The notes beneath the pieces were generated by a model. The model made no database searches and was not told where the DNA came from. It saw only the letters and a list, made by a program, of their open reading frames with translations. From Xestospongia muta (taxonomy: Eukaryota; Porifera; Demospongiae; Haplosclerida; Petrosiidae), in NCBI GenBank assembly GCA_963693285.1, contig OY848918.1, forward strand, positions 6,205,876 through 6,269,875: a stretch of DNA of 64,000 nucleotides, written 5' to 3'. Position numbers and translations under genes: made by a program. Below, piece by piece: positions 47,969 through 60,935 of this stretch (the first letter of the stretch is position 1; the number at the start of each line of letters is the position of its first letter).

Positions 47969-50900
47969 TCATACTGTCTCTAGAGCTAACTTTAATAATG
48001 AATACAACCTCTGTACATCAGTAAATGAATTATACATTGGTACTGGAGCACATCTCATGTTGTTCCCACGAAAATCAACCTATAGTGATAGGGAGAGATA
48101 AAGGAGTGAAATTGTGTCATTTACCGCTGCTCCTCTTGTAGTAATAAATTCTTTAATTGATGCCAAAGGACATGAAAATTGTATTGATAACTGACAACCT
48201 CTCTCTTCTAAATTTTTTGATGTAACAATAGTCACATGACCTACATATATCAGTGAAATAGAATCAATAAACAAATCGTTTACAGACATAAATAACCTTT
48301 TGTCTTCTTACTCTTTGATTCTTCTTCTGAACTGGGACCATTCTCCTCACCACTGAGGTTCTCTTCAATCAATAACTCCAAATATCCAGTGAGTAAATGA
48401 GACTTATAACACAAGTCTGTCATTGAAGTCTCTTTGAAAATCTACTTGACAACATAAAAAGACAACATTCATTATATACTCATACTTCCAATGAAGCAAC
48501 AAGTGGCATAAGACTAAAAACTGGAGGGTTAGAAATTTGAAATCCAGCTGCTCCTGGTTGTAGTTGAAGTACTATATTATATTACATAATAATAAAGTAT
48601 CATATACATCATTACATTACTAACTATTGCTCATTTCCATTCTGCTCTCTCGTTGATGTGACCACCACCCTAACAACCTGTGTGTGGGAGTATGAGAGAG
48701 AGAGATAGAGAGCGCATGTGTATGAGAGAGATGGCTATTTAAAGCATCTTGTTTCTCATTAATTGTTTTTTACCTTGGTCGATTAAAATCATATGCATAT
48801 TTCTCATGTACAAACAACCCACCTGGAGAGCCTGGGCCTCCATTTGTATACTATATATAAAAATTAGATCTTTAATGATTAATTGTTACTTCATCACTAA
48901 CCTTATATGTACACCATACAGCAATATCCACCTCCCATTCATGTAATTTTAACTCAATATTACCAACAGCATGAGCTAAATCATATCCCACATAACAACC
49001 CTGCATCAATTAATCATCAGATAATTAATAGGGACCACTCCCATTAAATAACACATGCATGTACATAGGCGGATGAGGCACTTATATTTTGGTGGGGCTC
49101 ACACCATAACTATGTGATGAATATGCAGACACAAATGTACCCATAATGCAGAAAGTATGTTTGATATAATCACAATCAGTATTACCAACATTAATTTAAA
49201 ATATACCAAAATATTTCCTTCATTCATCATTTACCATAACAAATTCCTTAGCTATTTCAACAAGATCACACTCATTAGTTATGCATTTGTGTACATGAAG
49301 GGTAAGTAGCAAGCAATAAAAATTTGGGAGGGCTGAGCCCCCTCTTTCTAAATATTGGGAGAGCTCTAGCCCCTCCAGCCCTCCCCTTCAGCCTCCTATG
49401 ATGTACCTTTTTATGAGCTACTTCAGTAATGGCTTTCATGTCAAAAACATGTCCAGTTTCATAATGGACACCTAACAGACAAAATGAACAAACAGATGAT
49501 CTTACATATACCTGGTAACAAAACTAAAGCAATGGTGTCTCCCTGTTCCTCAATGACATTTAATATGTCCTCTGTTTGCCATATATACTCTCCCTATACA
49601 ATGGAGGAAGAGATCAAGAGATACATTATCATACATCAAATAATCACAAGGAATACCTCTTGTGGTTCAACAATTATCATTGAGTCCTTCGGATTAATGC
49701 CATGCCAATGAAGTTGAGATTCCACTGCAAACTTTAAGCGTCATATTACATGACTAATTTCTTTAGTATTGACATAGTACTTACATGATCTGAAGGAAAG
49801 GCACCTTTTTCCAGTAATATTTTGTATCGTTGTTGAGTAGGACGATAAAATGATACCTATAAAAGCAGGATCATGTAAAAGTATCGTGAGACTATCATTG
49901 CATCATGTGATAGTCATGTGACTGTATGTACCATTGCAATATGAACATTGACTGTTGACGCATTCATGGTAATGACCTCAATAGGCTTAGCACCTGTAAT
50001 AATATAAGTTTGTATGTATCACATCAAATTATTCATTTACCAACAATCCTAGCACTCTCCTCTTGTACTAAATCTTCTATTGGTAGCCATGGATACTGGC
50101 CATCCCAGTGACCATATGCACCTCTAGATAATAAATGCATGTAGTGCAGTTGATTAAAATCTTATACACAAGAATTTATATAAAGGGTTCTATTTTCTTA
50201 GAAAATATATCATGAATCATGAATACATCAGAAGAATCCATGCATGCAATTTTATTGGATACAGTAGACCTCTGTTTCTTAGACTCTAAACCTTTGTAAA
50301 CCCTAAATATGATATCGTTTTTCTAAAAATAGTACCTGGACCTGTGGTATAAAAAAAGTCTGCAACTCAATCAAACAGAGTTATGCCATTCAAAATGTAT
50401 GGAATTTTATAGTTTGCTAGTTTCTCGTAGCACTACAGAGCCAAATTCTATATATGAAATGCATGTTTCCAAGCTGAATTGATTGGTACAAGTCCCATGT
50501 GGATACCATGTAACACGGCAAAGTTATTTACATGTCTGGGTAGCTCTTCTCAACTGAGACAGAGTTAGTAGTGGTCGATTTACTGACTTTATTGTGAATC
50601 AGGAAAGTTGCTGCTTGAATGGGGCATGGGTGTTGCTATGCAAACATCAAGTTAATGAATGATAATTATTACAATGGCTTCCTTCAAACACTACTTGCAA
50701 CAATATATAATTCATCTATGGGTGGTTTACTATATTACAAGTTTCAAATGCCAGATTTTTAATTGATTTCAGAAGCTTTATCTGCAGTTGAATAGAACTA
50801 TGGATACAATGTATACTTTGCTAAAATAGCCATCAATGTGAGACAACTGGCCACTACACATATACAGTTAAAATTGAGTGTTCGGTCTGGCATTGTTAAC

Positions 50901-51317
50901 CCAAAATAACATTGTGTTATTAAAAAGATTTTATTATATTATTAATATAGTTGGTTATTTACTTTTTTGCCCATTTGTCCACTTCATTTGTAATAAAACC
51001 AAGTACATTCTTTGGTTGCAATCCTAATGAATGACCAATCATATAAATAGATTCACTATTAGGGTCCACACCTGCATAATAGACAATAATGTATTAGCAG
51101 TTAGAACTACGTGTGAAATACCTTCAGCAATCGATCTTTCATCTAATAACTGTCCAATCTTTGGTATGTAGAACTTGTTTCTAAATCCACCTAGTTGATC
51201 ACGTGAATCTAGAGCTGCTGCAAATTCAGGATCTGTTATAGGTAGTCCCAATTCTGCAGACAATCCTCTCAGATATCCTTGAACTTCTTTTCTAGTCTGA
51301 AGATCTGGAAGTTCCAT
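47969..51317 (-). CDS. KYNU: Kynureninase, copy 3
   Basis: Fifteen exons in coding order: 51122-51317, 50963-51071, 50041-50123, 49932-49993, 49785-49856, 49657-49731, 49512-49593, 49407-49471, 48902-49000, 48774-48850, 48625-48677, 48486-48571, 48297-48441, 48125-48240, 47969-48079. They give 476 residues with no lesion. The PLP lysine ends exon 9 (about residue 281). It is closely related to copies 1 and 2, and its introns 2 and 8 align with those of copy 2 apart from transposon insertions. The 5' leader has been replaced by a 250-bp inverted-repeat element only 15 bp before the ATG, which could affect expression. A longer start (MGKKMELP, 51329) is possible. Confidence 0.92.
49064..49400. 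mobile_element. 337-bp MITE in intron 8 of KYNU copy 3
   Basis: Ends CATAGGCGG and CCTCCTATG are near-inverted. Direct repeats ATGTA (49059-49063 and 49401-49405) flank it. Copy 2 has the empty site near 45,308-45,315. The interior has GC-rich runs such as GGCTGAGCCCCC and no coding frame. Confidence 0.8.
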
Positions 51318-51332
51318 TTTCTTACCCAAACT

Positions 51333-51582
51333 ACGGAAGCCGAGGGCGGAGATCCAATTCTACTTCGAATTTTATATACTCTGCTTTGCAGCTTTTCAAA
51401 AATATTCCAATTCTATTTTCTGTCCTTCGATGGAATATTTAACAACTAAAATCCTATAGCCCCACCCTAACCGGAATCATGTCCATCGCTCCATTCTAAG
51501 AGACAGCTCGTGGTGCTCGCGCTTCACTTCATTGAGCGATGGAAAGTAGAATTGGAATTGGATGTCCGCCTTCGGCTTCCGT
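51333..51582. mobile_element. 250-bp inverted-repeat element in the leader of KYNU copy 3
   Basis: Both ends read ACGGAAGCCGA-GGCGGA-ATCCAATTC inward on opposite strands, with similarity of about 35-40 bp. The flanks CCCAAACT (51325-51332) and ACCAAACT (51583-51590) look like an 8-bp target duplication with one change, typical of hAT elements. Copies 1 and 2 run uninterrupted through this point. Confidence 0.85.
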
Positions 51583-51917
51583 ACCAAACTGAAACACGTT
51601 CTTGGCAATATTGCTGTAGTAATTGCTCTTGCAAGGTTGCTACTAATTTCCCTCTGGTAGGCTTGTGTACGAACGAGACTACTGTTCAATTACGATGTTT
51701 TCCTGTACTAAATTAATCACCAGTTAAATATGAATATTCATCTTGTAGATTAACAGTTATGAATGTCTATAATATTAACAAGGACTTGGTCCAAGAACTA
51801 TGCATCTTATAGTCACTGTTTATCTGTGATGGTTTTATTTTTTTTTCATTTTCAAAAGAAAAGTGGCTGCACAAAACTATGATAATATGCAATCATGGAA
51901 AGTTCCAAATTTTTATA

Positions 51918-52546
51918 TTAATTAGTTGGTCCATACATGACATCTGTAGCACCGGGAGTATTAAGCCAGAAATTCCTACTGACTGGAAGGAACTCATCCC
52001 TGCTCAATTTACCATCACCATTTGTATCCAATGCATCAAACTTTTGCCTCATTTCCTCTGTTGATTTAAAGTTGAGGAGCCTCATAAAGATTAGCCACTC
52101 ATCAAAGGAGATGAAGCCATCTTTGTTAGAATCAAGACAAGTAAAAGTGGCCATACTAACCTCATCAGAAAGTGATGTAACTGTAGACTGTTAAATATAA
52201 TACTATTAACAAGTCATTATGTATGATTATATACTTTATCATTCTGAAGACAAGCTTGTACACTTTTAAAGTATTCTTCAAATGACAATTCGTTTTCATT
52301 GGTGAATCCATAAAGGTTGAACAACTTGATTAAACTGTTACGATATATAAAATGAAAATATTTTAGGATAAATTTTACCTGGTTCTAAAAGCTCTCACAT
52401 CATTAGGATCAAAGGACTTCTCATTAGCATACAAATCAACATGTTTATGTATATCTTGAAGACTTGCTTTTGCGTTCTTGCTTACATCAATGCCAAGACT
52501 TTGTTCGTAAAATTTTTTATGCTTCTCAGCCAAACTTGAGAACTGC
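51918..52546 (-). CDS. EF-hand calcium-binding protein, 5'-incomplete
   Basis: Three exons recognised in coding order: 52379-52546, 52235-52334, 51918-52187 (stop TAA). The C-terminal exon has two clear EF loops, DSNKDGFISFDEW and DTNGDGKLSRDEF, each with Asp at loop position 1 and Glu at 12. The middle exon has a degenerate hand (LFNLYGFTNENELSFEEYF). The layout resembles small four-EF-hand proteins of the sarcoplasmic-calcium-binding/calexcitin type; the exact family is uncertain. The first exon was not found: the exon at 52546 opens at an acceptor and I see no convincing upstream ATG exon. It lies between KYNU copy 3 and a KYNU fragment. Confidence 0.75.
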
Positions 52547-53608
52547 CTAGAAGAAGGAAGAAAGAAAATGTGTAGCAGTCAATTGTAGTAGCTTCCCTAA
52601 CATTGTTATTATTGTCAGAAGTGTATATAGTAGTAGCCTTGAGAATTTCTAGTTCGATATACGCTTCGTTGCACCGAGAGGTCCACGACTCTTTTAATCT
52701 CGTACGCTTTGATTGAATTTTAAATTATAATTGAATTTTATAGTCTCTTGGCGGAAACAAATACTGGTACGTAGTCCCACGTAACAATTATTTGTACAAT
52801 AGTCAGATAAAGTTGTCTATATTCCAATTTTCTTATAAAAGGCTATTGGATCTAGAGAATACTTAAGTAGTTTGGTATCGGACACATAATAGTTACTATG
52901 ATGTAATTGCTTCGCATTATTGCCTTTTGGTTTTGATTTGATTACTATAAAAAGGCTAATTCATAATTGAGATAATTATCCATAATGTACTTATGTCACA
53001 GCTCAAAAATAGAATTAGATGAAAGGAACAGTTGATTTAAGTTCAGCATCCATTAAAAAACTAAAAGTGACAAGTAACGTCATTGCACTATATTAAAATA
53101 AACTAAATAACACTTAATAAACACTAAATAAAAATAACAAGAATATATAAATAATATTTATTGGAAAAATTGCTTTAAGATTCTTTTGATTAGTGATTAC
53201 GATGTCAAGGACAGTCCCATCCTATCATTTAGTGACCACTTGTTAATCCTGTTCATAAAAATAGACATTATCATCCATCATGTTATGTTTAACATGATGG
53301 ATGTTCAATCCTAGTTAACTAAGGTGTTAATACTATTTCCATTGGTGTGTCCATGTGACATAACTGTGAATACTAGGACGTTAAATGTGACATATATTGT
53401 GAATATTAGGAAGTTTAATGTGACATGTGGCATTAAACACCTTAGCACAAGGAAATGAACTCTGATAAAGGTCCATGTAGGGAACAATGTATGTATGTAT
53501 ATGAGATATATTCTGTATATACATATAATTTATATAGCCAGTAAAACTGTTTGGAGATAAAACTGTTTAGACCTTTTTCTTTGTCAACAGTCAAATAATT
53601 GAGATACA
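52547..53608. other. Intergenic, nothing recognised
   Basis: AT-rich. It must contain the missing first exon of the EF-hand gene if that gene is intact. A short hairpin with TCATCCATCATGTTA and its inverse lies near 53,270-53,305. Confidence 0.4.
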
Positions 53609-53907
53609 GTCCTACTCAACAACGTTACAAGATATTACTAGAGAAAGGTGCCTTACCTTTGGAAGCATATGATCAACAATTATTGTCATGTGATCATCAC
53701 AACATGCAGTGGAATCTCAACTTCGTTGGCATGGTATTGATCCAGAAGACTCAATGATTTTTCTTGAACTATGAGAGGTGTGTCCATGAACATCAGATGC
53801 ATCTTTTGAACTCCGACATATATAGGGAGAGTTCATATGGCATACAGAAGATGTACTAAAGGTCATTGAGGAACAGGAAGATACCATTACCCTAGTCTGG
53901 TTACCAG
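53609..53907 (+). pseudogene. KYNU: Kynureninase fragment, exons 5-7, plus strand
   Basis: Three consecutive exon homologues lie in order: exon 5 (about 53,609-53,672), exon 6 (53703-53777) and exon 7 (53826-53907). Exon 6 has a TGA near its end, and the junction after exon 5 is damaged. Nothing of exons 1-4 or 8-15 is nearby. It is most like copy 5 and is inverted relative to it. Confidence 0.88.
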
Positions 53908-54294
53908 ATATGAATGGTCAGAGGTCAAAGCACATTACGACATGTCCTTTTTCTGTTAGCCGTTCATTATGAATGTTTAATAATGTAATGAGTTAGAGTG
54001 TTCTGGCTCAAGATCATCAACTTAACAATAAATTTATCAGCAAGGACACGCAATGAATGGAAAACACAGAATTTATTTATTATTTATGAAAAAAACTTAT
54101 TAATTTATTAAAACACCCAAATTTCACAAAAATAAAAAAGGCAACAAACATTTATAATTTAGTATCATTTATTAATTAACTATTAATCAATTAATTTCTT
54201 ATTATACAAGACACACACACTACTTGTGTAATTGTAATAATCTATTCATACTGTCTAGAGCTACAGGTAGTATTACTAGGAACAAGAGATCTGT

Positions 54295-56513
<2,219 letters not shown>

Positions 56514-56584
56514 TTTGTTACCTTGTTTGGGTGTGGCTAGGTACTGACCCTCTAGCATACTGTTTTACACCACCCCTTATAACA
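56514..56584. promoter_or_regulatory. 71-bp bidirectional start region of KYNU copies 5 and 6
   Basis: The ATG of copy 5 (minus, 56511-56513) and the ATG of copy 6 (plus, 56585-56587) are separated by only 71 bp. Any core promoters must overlap this stretch or the opposing first exons. It contains CACACCC-type (GGGTGTGG) and CACCCC words but no TATA box that I can call. Confidence 0.6.
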
Positions 56585-57481
56585 ATGGCTGAACTGCCAG
56601 ATCTTCAGACTAGAGATGAAGTTCAAGGATATTTGAGAGGACTGTCTGCAGAATTGGGACTACCTATAACAGATCCTAAATTTGCAACAGCTCTAGATTC
56701 ACGTGATCAACTAGCTGGATTTAGAAATAAGTTTCATATCCCAAAGATTGGAGAATTACTAGAAGGCAGAACAATTGCTAAAGGTAGTTAAACTATTATC
56801 ATAAATTATATTATATATAATATACACAAATGTCATATAGATGCTGATCCTAATGCTAGTTGTATCTATATGGCTGGAAATGGATTAGGTTTACAACCAA
56901 AAAATGCTCAAAAAATTATGCAAGATCAGATGGAAAAATGGGCCAAGAAGTACACTCAAATGAACATTGATTGAAATAATCTATAATGATTTCTCACTAG
57001 GGCAGCTTATGGTCGTCATGATGACCCATATCCATGGTTACCAATAGAAGATTTTGTCCAAGAAGAGATTGCAAGATTAGTTGGTACTAGAAATGATAAT
57101 TAATGACACCATATGTCTATTTTATTGCTAGGTGCTAAACCAATAGAAGTTGTCACTATGAATACACTCTCTGTGAACATCCATCTAGCAATGGTATATA
57201 TTTATCTTATGATAGTCATGTGATAGTCACACAACAATATATAGGTATCCTTTTATCGTCCTACTTCACAACGCTATAAAATATTGCTTGAGAAAAATGC
57301 TTTTCCTTCAGACCATGTAAGAAAATACTACCTCCTTCATTATGTGTTATTTTTATCACTTGATGTACTATTGTAGTATGCTATTGAATCACAACTACAT
57401 TGGTATGGAAAGGATCCAAAAGATACTATGATCTTCTTGACACCAAGAGAGGTAGTTCACTGTTGTAATGTACTTTTGATT

Positions 57482-57532
<51 letters not shown>

Positions 57533-58812
57533 CTCTAGGGTGAGTTGATATGGCACACAGAAGATGTATTAAAGGTCATAGAAGACCAAGGAGATATTAT
57601 TGCATTCATTTGGTTACCAGGTATTGTTTTATCTACTGATGTTATTGCTGTTACATTTTCTGATATTTTAGGTGTTCATTATGCAACTGGACATGTTTTT
57701 GATATGAAAACTATAACTGACGCTGCTCATAAAAAGGTTTCAATTAATTTAGACAGCCCCTATAATTACCTGTTAAGTAATATAGGGTTGTTATGTGGGA
57801 TATGATTTAGCTCACGCTGTTGGTAATATTGAGTTAAAATTACACGAATGGGAGGTGGATATTGCAGCGTGGTGTACATATAAGGTTAGGTGTTCTGTAA
57901 CATCTACTTATAGATATGATGTAATATCATTGTATTTTTTAGTACTTGAATGGTGGTAATGCTGGTTTGGGTGGATTTTTTGTACACGAGAAATATGCTT
58001 ATGATTTTGATCGACCAAGGTTAAGTAGAGACAAATGTTTTGATCAAAGCTTCGGTGCTTTCTCTTTGTAGATTGATAGGTTGGTGGGCTCATAAACGGG
58101 AGAGTCGTTTTGTCATGGATAATGGTTAGTGTCTGATTCTATAACAAATACTCTCTAGATGATAAGTCCATTATTGTATATTTAGTACTTCAGCTACAAC
58201 CAGGAGCAGCTGGATTTCAAATCTCAACTCCTCCTACTTTTTCTATGATGGGTCTGATTGCTGCACTAGAGGTATAGTTAAAATGAACTCATAACATTCA
58301 TAATGTTGCTTCACTGATTTTTTTTGTCTTTTCTACTAGGTTTTCAAAGAGACTTCAATGACAGATTTATGTTGTAAGTCTCGTATACTTACTGGATATT
58401 TAGAGTTATTGATTGAAGAGAACCTCAGTAGTGAGGAGACTGGACTTAGTTCAGAGGGAGAACCAAAGACTAAGAAGAGAAAAATGAAAGGTAAGCATTT
58501 ACTGATTCGTTATCAATGTCATTATTGATCACATGTAGGTCATGTGACTATTGTTACATCAAAAGATTTACGAGAAAGAGGTTGTCAGTTATCAATACAA
58601 TTCTCAGATTTGCCAACAATTAGAGATTACATTTGTGAGAGAGGAGCAGTGGTTAGTATGTCATAATCCACAAAGATACCATATTCTTCTAATTACAGGT
58701 TGAATGTCGTGAGCCTAGTATAATACGTGTAACTCCAGTACCATTGTACAACTCATTTGATGATGTTCTTAGAATATATTATTTATTACAAGCTGCTATG
58801 GAGAGTATATAG
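56585..58812 (+). CDS. KYNU: Kynureninase, copy 6
   Basis: Fifteen exons: 56585-56783, 56841-56949, 57001-57083, 57132-57193, 57245-57316, 57377-57451, 57539-57620, 57672-57736, 57786-57884, 57943-58019, 58072-58124, 58186-58271, 58340-58490, 58539-58651, 58699-58812. They give 479 residues. The PLP lysine is residue 282, followed by [11 protein letters not shown]. Family words are [45 protein letters not shown] and VPLYNSF. It has the most compact introns of the set and is the most divergent copy. It is transcribed away from copy 5. Confidence 0.94.
57483..57529 (+). repeat. (CT)n microsatellite at a 3' splice site of KYNU copy 6
   Basis: A CT run of about 47 bp ends nine bases before the acceptor of exon 7 (57539), acting as its pyrimidine tract. 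Confidence 0.95.
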
Positions 58813-60093
58813 AGTGGATTGAAATGTACTGTTTTTAGAATGAATCAAATGTACTATTTTTAGTAACATATTTTTGTCAAGTATTTTAACAAAAAAACAG
58901 AAAAAATTGATTAAAAATTTTGATAATATATCATGGATTAGAATGATAGTTCTATTTATACTTGACCATTATCTGATTAAGAATTTATAAAGGCATTTTG
59001 TTATGCCAAGATATTGCTCTCTTTTGAATGATAACATGTTCTATGACACTGTCAGGTATTTCTTTGTTTGATCCATTACAATCAATAACAGTTACATGAA
59101 TGAATGGATGAATAAATAGATGGATGAATGAATTATATTAACTGATTAAATGATGAATGGATAAATGGAAGGATCCATTAATACCTAGACAACATACATA
59201 TAGTTAAATGGATTTACATATGTTTACTATTAAGTGTGAGGTCTTTCTGATAAGATACATCTCCAGAGAAAATGTCTACTGTTTACCTTTAATGTTAATA
59301 GATTCAGACATTAGAATCCTCAATAGACACTTGATTTCTCCCAAAGTCCTCCTACAAGGACTGTTGAGACACCAGACGACACCACATGGAGATAGTACTA
59401 CATTGTTCCCCACTATGTTGGAAAAAAAGATACAAATTAAGAAAAGTTGTAGCTAGAAGTCTCACTGGACACAATGTCATAATGAAGTAAAGATGACTTC
59501 TTGATCGAATATGATACTTTAGGAGATATTGTAAAGAACTTACTGGAGATGATAATAGACTTCTTGATCCAATGTGACACTGTAGGAGATAATGTAAAGA
59601 ACCTACTGGAGATGACAATAGATTTCTTGATCTAATGTGACACTGTAGGAGATATACAATAAGCTGAGGGCCTTTTATGAAGCCAACTTACTCATTGCAC
59701 AATAGTAACCTAGCTAAGTACAAACAAATCCCTTAGATACAACAAAGTGTCAATGAACAGAATTGTAACAGAACATTTCAGGAGATGGAAGTCTGTTATA
59801 TACTGTCTATGTGATGTTACAAATGTTTTGACTTTAGTCATCATATGCCATTCTACCATGCAGTTCTATAATGTACCCAATAAATAAGACAGGTTACTCT
59901 ACATTCATGAACAGACTAATAGATTACTACAATTATAACCAAAAGAACATCATCACTCATCAACAAAGACACTAACAGACATTAGAAGATGTGGCATTGA
60001 GTGAGACAACTGACATACAACAACATTGTGATCTTATAAAAAAGACAGAGATAAATAAACAATGAAATAGAGGTATAGCATATTTTGAATGTA
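58813..60093. repeat. Intergenic with a 69-bp tandem repeat
   Basis: No gene recognised. Positions about 59,490-59,655 hold about 2.5 copies of a roughly 69-bp unit containing GACTTCTTGATC and AGGAGATAATGTAAAGAAC. A GAATGAATGGATGAATAAAT-type simple repeat lies at about 59,098-59,135. Confidence 0.7.
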
Positions 60094-60935
60094 TCCCAGA
60101 ATGTCTAAATCTAATCCCAGAATATCTAATCCCAGAATGTCTGATTTCAGAATGTCTAAATCTAATCCCAGAATGTCTAAATCTAATCCCAGAATGTCTA
60201 AACCCAGAATGTCTAATCCTAGAATGTCTAAACCCAGAATGTCTAAACCCAGAATGTCTGATCTCAGAATGTCTTAAACATGTCTACATAAAAGAATGAA
60301 ATTAATTAATCAAGGGAGACAGCAATGTCTTTAAGCCATTAATATGATAATGCGACTGCAAATGTAGGCATTTTCTGGGCAACATCAACGTCTTCATAAT
60401 TTGTAGCAATATCCACAAGTGTGTCATTATAAATTGAAGGAATTTGGGTGACTTCTTCTAGAGCTCTCTTCTTCATGCTGCTTTTCAGTTTCTCAACAAT
60501 TCCATCACATCTATCAACCAGATGGCTATGATCTCCTGTTTGCTCAATTAGTGCACTGTTCTGCAGAATGAGCTGTGCTGAACATTGTCTGTTTGAACAC
60601 CTTCAGTATATCCATTGAACAATTGAGAGTGTATCAACAACCATCAAGAAGAACAGATTTTCCACCTTTCTGAGTAGTAATAAACTCCTTTTCAAACTCA
60701 TGAGCAAGCAGACTGGCTGACTGCTCTACAGGTTGGTACTAGTCTTAAATACTAAATTTTGGTAATATATCAAAGTTAATAGATCAAAGTTATATGTGAT
60801 TGAAATGTTTATGCTTCAATTCATTTACTGAAAAATATGCTTTAATCCCTTTACTGAATATGCTTTGATAAATTACATGCACTAGCAGTTACAACGATAC
60901 TTTTTAGACATTTTGGGATTAGACATTCTGGAAAC
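60094..60935. mobile_element. Element with repeated inverted ends and a FLYWCH-like remnant
   Basis: The left part (60,094-60,277) is a tandem run of CCAGAATGTCTAAATCTAAT-type words. The same word appears inverted at about 60,903-60,932 (TTTTTAGACATT...GGGATTAGACATTCTGG). Between them lies the FLYWCH-like remnant. Repeated terminal words around a FLYWCH-type gene suggest a Mutator-like transposon. No target duplication was identified. Confidence 0.55.
60339..60730 (-). pseudogene. FLYWCH-type zinc-finger protein remnant
   Basis: On the minus strand the conceptual product contains SASLLAHEFEKEF, TTQKGGKSVLLDGC, a stop, YTLN, then after frame damage LILQNSALIEQTGDHSHL, VDRCDGIVEKLKSSMKKRA and a TAA at 60,339. 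The order GGKSVLLDG-YTLN-...-GDHSH is the FLYWCH finger pattern followed by its usual KxxMKKRA segment. The Trp/Cys core is lost and the frame is broken. Confidence 0.65.
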
